This document shows positions 29,234 through 34,250 of a DNA stretch of 34,250 bases, one piece after another. How positions within the stretch are numbered: position 1 is the first letter of the stretch; every line of letters starts with the position of its first letter. The notes beneath the pieces were generated by a model. It was not told where the DNA came from and made no database searches. It saw only the letters and a program-made list of their open reading frames with translations. Origin of the DNA: Flammula alnicola. Its lineage: Eukaryota; Basidiomycota; Agaricomycetes; Agaricales; Strophariaceae. The stretch covers positions 1 through 34,250 of the forward strand of contig JADNRV010000442.1 of the NCBI GenBank assembly GCA_015499995.1, written 5' to 3'. A program made the translations under genes and the position numbers.

Positions 29234-30853
29234 TATGTGGGCAGTTTGTGACTCGACAGCGTCTTCCAAAGTCAAGTTCGTGGAAATTGCAAAATGCACC
29301 ACCTTGGGCATTGCTCAAATCAGAAGAACAATTTTCAAATGCACAATGTGTTGGCCCCATTACAATTCCATCAAGAACAACCATTTTAACGGGAGCATGA
29401 TCCACAGCCATTGTATTATCAGCTTGCTCTTCATCAATCTCTTCCTCAGTTTGAGGTACTGGATTAATGTGGTTGACAGCTAATGGTGGAACTGGATGGC
29501 CTTCATCATTATTAGCCATAGCAGCAGGATCATTATTATTGAGTCCAGCATCAAGAATGACATCTGCAGTTGCTTTATATGGTTGTGTACATTCACTGCA
29601 TTCGTGATCATCTGCAACACGTATAAGACCTTCTTCTCCAAGAATATCATATGCTGTTTCAGTAAGGCTTTCAATGTCAAGGTTATCTTAAGTCTCAAAG
29701 TCAATTTGACTAACACTAGAAATAGTGCGAACAGATTCTTGAACAAATGCATCCCAGATTTGTCATCGAGTAGTCTTTCTTCCAAAGCTATTATTCCAGA
29801 ACTCGGTATATGCTGCAGCTGATGCATGAAAGCTATACATGCCATTTATGACAGCTGCCGAGAAAGCTCTGTCAACCCAAAGATTGGCCCTTACTTTAAG
29901 GAACTTGGTGTTATTAAGATACACCCTAGTTTTGTCTGTGCTGTGTGGAAGTAATGTAGTTTCATGATCAGCCATATACAGAGTTTTGCACTTTGAGCAT
30001 TCGCCAGTAAGCACCACTGCATTTTTATGTATAGTAGTTCCTTCAATCAAAGTAACCTTTGGTATATCTCGAGTTTTGGTGTATTGGGCGATGTTGTGTT
30101 TGCCACATTGTAGTGTTGAACACTGCATAGAAGGAGGACAAATTAGACGAACTCCTTTGATCGCATCATAAGATATTGGCTTCAATTTTGTACGAAGTTG
30201 ATCTTCACGATATGGAGTTAAATTCAGAGCATCAGCCAGTTTGTCTATTTTAAGAGCAAGAGGAGATGTCAAGTCTTCTTGCAATAGTTTTGCCTTAGAC
30301 TTCTCATCATCGCTGAACAACTCAAGAGCTTTGTCATTTAGCTTTAGCTGTATTGCCCGAGAGAGTGATTTTATCCATCCATTTAAAACACTTTTGCGCT
30401 CATCAGAAGTACGAGGATGTTTTTGGCGAGCATGGAGATTAAGCAAATCAGGATTGTCTGTCATCAAAAACAGAACAAGTAATACTGTGCTCAAGGATAC
30501 TTTAGAGTTAAAGTTTTCAGCGACAAACTCAGCAAAGTTTTGGAATAAGATATCAGGAAATGGATTCTGGTCTGAGCCAACAGCAGCAACAGGATTGATA
30601 TGTGTCATTATGCTTAGTGGCAGAAGTGAAAACCAGCCAAGATAATAATAACCCAAGATCCAGAGCAGCATAGAGTATATTTTGGAAGCGATATTAAGCC
30701 AATGTCCAGATTTTACTATCCCAGATAGTAGCCAAGTAGTACATATAGGAGCCCAGATTTCACAGACAGCAACCAAAGCAAAAACAAAGCAGAAAAAACT
30801 ATAATACAAAAGAAAAATGGGAAAATAAACTTGAAAACAGAAAAAAGAAAAAC

Positions 30854-32903
30854 CTACTGCTTTCGACTAGAACTACCTTTCTTATGCACACGAGAGCCTC
30901 CAATCCCCTTATCCTTCTCCTTTCCTTTTCCTTTTTCCTTTTCCTTTGCTCTTTTACCCTTTGGATCCAACGTTCCACCATTATCCACCCAAGCCTTCAA
31001 GTCGTTGATCGTATAAACTGTCTTCTCCACATGCCAGACGTCTTCCAATGGCAGTGTATCGTTCGAGTCTAGCCAAGCAAGCATACCAGAGAAGTTGGAA
31101 TTTTTGACAATGAGGGGAAAGATTTTCTGAGAATGGGAAAAGTACTTCGAACGACTGGTAATCATGTCGATAATATCTTTCTTGATGAGCTTGCGAAAAG
31201 GCCACAATTGCTGGTTTTTTAGGTTCTGATATGTGGAGTGGGCCTGATCGATGGCCTTCCACTTTTCGTAATATATAAAAACCGTATAATCAGCCATAGA
31301 ACGTGCTCCATCAGAAGACTTGGCAAGATCGAGATCAACCCCCAAAGCGGTGAGAATTTCTTCATGGTCAGAAGAGGTTGGGGAATTATGATGGGTGTCA
31401 GAAACAGAGGAAACCGATGAACCAGCACGAGACCCAGACCCAGATACAGAACGAGAAGAAGGGACAGAAGCTGCTAAACCAGAAGACTCGGGGACCTAAT
31501 AATAGAATTCTAAGTCTTTTTCGTAAAACAAACTGAAAATAAACTTACAAATACATGCAACATATAATTTCCACTCTCAGCAACCCATTTCACAGGTGCT
31601 TTATCTGTAAGTTCATCGCCAACACGCCCTCGCAAAATCCAATAGCCGTCTTCATGAAAGTATATAGGTTTACCTTGCAATAAAATAAAATAAAATTAGA
31701 ATTTCTTTAATACACATAAGTTTCAAGAGATATACCTTCAAGTGAAGAGTCTCTCTTGAGAATCTCCATAACAAGTTCCATCACATCCTCCGTCACTCCA
31801 CACCTGATTTGAAAATCGGCCTTCATAATAGCAATGTCCAATGCTCTGACAGTAGATGGGGATGTATACATGAACAAAAGCCCACGGACATACCCCAAGT
31901 TGTCTGACATCTGAGTTGTTGCAAAATCAGCCATGTTAGGAGCATTGCCTGCTGCACAGCCCCGAAAAATTCCTCCCGTAATGCGAGATGCTCCTTGCAA
32001 TGAAAAAGAATCATCTTCTTCAGAGACAGCAGCCACAGGAACAGCAGCAGAGGTAGGTGCTGCAGATTTAGCAATGCCAGCAGTGGTGGGGGGTGCGGAC
32101 TTAGCAATGCCAGCAGCGGTGGCAGGTGCAGGCTTAGCAACACCAGGCTTACTAATGCCAGTAGCAGTGGCATGTGCAGTCTTACTAGCGACGGCGGCGG
32201 TGGCAGTGGCATACTTAGCAGCAGCAGCAGCGGTGGCAGCGGCAGACTCAGCAGTGGCAGCAGGCTTAGCAGCAGCGGCGGTGGCAGCAGCAGACTTAGG
32301 GGCAGCAGCAGGCTTAGCAGCAGCGGCAGGCTTAGCAGCGGCAGTGGCAGCAGCAGTGTTGGCCGCTTGCGTTCCAACCATGGCAGCGGCAGTGGCCTGA
32401 CCAACAGCAACGCCATTGTCGGACTCACCCTGCTCGTCCCCCTGCTCATCTCCCTCCTCGTCCACGTTGCCGTCCTCATCTCCTTCCCCCTCCCCGTCCT
32501 CGTCCCCGTCCTCGCGGTCGTTCTTGTGGTCGTCCTCATGGCCATCCGTGGCCTCTCCTTCTTCTTCATCGTCGTGCGTGTCCACGTCGCCGCGCTCCCG
32601 TTCGTCGTTGCCACTCTCGTCGTCTGTGCCCGAGGCTACCGCTGGGTGCTTGCCCCGCTTGACAGCGGCTCGACGGACAGCATCGCTGTCGTCGGAGCTG
32701 CCGTCGCTGTCGTCGGTGCCGTCGGCGTCGTCGTCGTCGGGGAGACGCTGGCACGAGGGGCGAATCCTGGGTCGGGGGGGCATACACGGGCCAGCCGCAG
32801 TGCGGGGGCATGCTGGGGGTGCAACGGCGATGCCGCTGGCCTCGAGCACCTGCTCGGACCTATTTGGGGGTGCTCGGGTCAATAACGGGGTGGGATGGGG
32901 CAA
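30854..32903 (-). CDS. Three-exon hypothetical protein next to the KDZ-associated gene
   Basis: Exons 32903-31736, 31673-31549 and 31495-30854 join in phase through GT-AG introns of 62 and 53 nt, giving 644 residues. The start is taken at the first ATG; MPPRPRIRPS about 40 residues on is an alternative. Residues about 56-160 are strongly acidic (Asp/Glu/Gly), about 165-290 is an Ala/Lys/Pro repeat, and a compact region spanning the exon 1-2 join follows (GYVRGLLFMYTS...DGYWILRGRVGDELTD). A Ser-rich linker leads to a C-terminal part with KLIKKDIIDMITSRSKYF, FPLIV, MLAWLD and VYTINDLKAWV, and a Lys-rich tail. The layout of that C-terminal part resembles uncharacterised agaricomycete proteins I recall, but I cannot name a family. 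No stop or frame break was seen. It ends some 45-245 bp before the KDZ-associated frame on the same strand, so it could be a second gene of that transposon. Confidence 0.6.
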
Positions 32904-34250
32904 TGCAATGGGTGGACGTATGGGGTGAGGTGGGTGGGTGTTTCAGTGGCTGCGTCCTCGGCGGCCCTCATCTCGCCTGTGCGTCTGCGTGAAATCGTCA
33001 GCAAACGCGAAAAAAGGAGGGGGAACAGGGACGTACGCTGAGAGACCCGCTACGCGCTCAGCGACCTAAACCACACACACAACTGCGGAGCGAGATCCTA
33101 ACTAGGTCGAGCGACGCTCTACTAGCTTCAGAAATATGTAGTGTGCTGTACTCCACGGTGTTTGTTTTGTTTAGCTAGCTGACTTGTAGACAGCGCCTCG
33201 CGGTTCGTTTAAAGTGGGTATGAGGGATTATTCAAATACACGTTTTATTGTAGTTTCAAGCCTCGTTTTATCACAGGGATGAACGGTTTTATTGATTTTA
33301 TGGTTTTTATTTGAGAGGAACTCTCTAGGACGCTGCTAGCTCGAATTTCGATGCCACTAGCTGCTCTGAAGCTTTGGGAACTGGTCTGAAACTAAGGCCG
33401 CACTGTGCGCTACCTTCTGAACGATCTGCTAGCCCACTGTGGACTCTGTTTCGGACTCTCTAGGCGCTCTCTTGGCCTCTAAGCGCACTCTGGCTTCTAA
33501 ATTCTTGGACCTTGTCCTCAAGAACTTTTCTCTTTATTTAACTAAGCCTTCTCTGGCTTCAAACGAACTCTATGAAGTCAAACTGATCCTTTATTCGTCT
33601 TCTTTCTTACTAGACACTGCGTCTTAGCTCGAAATAAAACAGGGAAGAGATTGCTTAAGGTAACTAGCTACATAGGTACATCTTTTATACTACAGCTATG
33701 TGTGGTTCTAGTATGCGAATAAAATAGTGTAAAACATTCTTATCTCGTGTAAATAATGCCTGCAGGCAATGGGTATAGGGTTGGGTATTCCAGGTGACCA
33801 GATAGAGGTCAAGGGATTTGGAAATTCATCCCATTTTAGCGCGCTAGGACGCTCCTGACTTCCGCGTACCATGCGCATCATGCGTGTGTCTCGGCTAGCA
33901 GTGCCGCTTTATTCCAGATCTGCGGCCATCATTGATGCCGGTTCCTTCTTTCCTTTCTCGTCCTATTACCACTTTTGGTACTCCCGCGGGTAGAGGGTAG
34001 AGCATGCGTCTAACGCGTCCGCGTCCCGTGCGTTTCTCCGTAAGTCACAAGATACGCTCGCTAGTAGTCGACGCACTCGCGTCTAACTTTTACTAGCTGT
34101 GTCTCGCGCTCCTAGTTGTAGTATTTTGTAGCTAGCTATTCAGCAATACATTGATTATACTGAATTCGCCGCGCACTATTTCCAAAGCATCCAGAAGTCT
34201 TTTAATTTATTCCCCATGGTGCGTTTATGCCTCGCTAGTCGTTTATGACT
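32904..34250. other. Gene-free, LTR-like region
   Basis: About 1.35 kb with no supported gene. A minus-strand GTAGTATAAAAG (33692-33681) resembles the TATA context at 11583-11577. CTAGC-rich words and scattered CpG islands look like retrotransposon LTR sequence, but no LTR pair or boundaries can be shown in this window. The 62-codon plus-strand frame at 33439 has no supporting features. Confidence 0.3.

Larger units (their letters stand above)
26244..30608 (-). pseudogene. CxC5/CxC6 KDZ-associated transposase, split by element C
   Basis: Read from about 30608 (MTHINPVAA; the frame stays open to 30809) down to TAG at 26244-26246. A helical N-terminus precedes a CxC5-like cluster (ICPPSMQC, CGKH, GECSKCKTLY, about 30150-29960) and a CxC6-like cluster (THCAFENC, AFCNFHE, CRVTNCPH, then ACEEHQ after the insertion). 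Next is an RNase H-like transposase part: DYVCID (about 26745), VVDSYHYINH (about 26650), then, after a 53-nt intron 26509-26457 with a CTAAT branch site, ACEHLNSWLGG. These supply likely D, D and E. A Lys/Arg then Glu/Asp-rich tail closes the frame. Defects are TGA at 29763-29765, TAA at 29688-29690, TAG at 26355-26357, and 2117 bp of element C. Without C the frame is continuous. Assignment to the Dileera branch is only a guess. Confidence 0.8.

Noticed and set aside
31933..32400. Ala-rich plus-strand frame
   Set aside because: It is the complement of the Ala/Lys/Pro repeat of the three-exon minus-strand gene. The minus-strand model has consistent splice phases.
33439..33627. 62-codon plus-strand frame
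   Set aside because: Short, no splice partners, Leu/Ser-rich by composition, and located in LTR-like sequence.

Overview
The window looks like repeat-rich, transposon-dominated chromatin of a basidiomycete fungus, most likely an agaricomycete. The evidence is short GT-AG introns of about 50-65 nt, KDZ-type transposase genes with cysteine clusters, a TET/JBP-type oxygenase relic next to one of them, and a Ty3/gypsy element with a basidiomycete-style polyprotein. Nothing here looks like a housekeeping gene. No database search was possible, so family names rest on motif recognition.

Layout. (1) 1-10640: a decayed Ty3/gypsy retrotransposon on the minus strand (gag about 10633-8893, protease 8910-7717, RT/RNase H 7720-5743, integrase 3331-1790). 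It is broken by two terminal-inverted-repeat (TIR) elements, A (<1-1789) and B (3340-5742). (2) 10640-12993: non-coding LTR-like sequence, then a 474-bp unit in direct tandem, then about 1.4 kb with weak exon candidates. (3) 14404-15459: a smaller TIR element (G). (4) 15460-21566: a cluster that looks like the gene set of a KDZ transposon. It holds a plus-strand gene with an RNase H1-N-like start, a four-exon small basic protein gene, a TET/JBP dioxygenase relic and a CxC2-KDZ transposase. The last two are divergently arranged. (5) 21567-25644: TIR element E fused to an inverted copy of the 474-bp repeat, an unassigned stretch, and TIR element D. (6) 25714-32903: a truncated TIR end (F1), a CxC5/CxC6-type KDZ-associated transposase gene on the minus strand split by TIR element C, and a three-exon gene upstream. 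(7) 32904-34250: LTR-like, gene-free.

The unifying system is a family of non-autonomous TIR elements (A-G). B, C and D carry perfect 8-bp target-site duplications. The ends are asymmetric: a left end C(T/A)GTACTTTAC and a right end that reads GAGGTCTTTAC inwards. Next to each end lie dense subterminal repeats. Four copies share an internal plan: a GC-rich CGT/CGA-repeat body with conserved hairpins and a conserved block of about 90 bp, then a tRNA-like pol III module near the right end. They have inserted into the gypsy pol gene (A, B) and into both KDZ genes (C, E). Their 8-bp duplications and subterminal repeats fit mobilisation by a KDZ (Zisupton-like) or hAT-type transposase. The KDZ genes in the window are dead, mainly through stop codons that look like C-to-T transitions, and the TET/JBP relic lacks its catalytic core.
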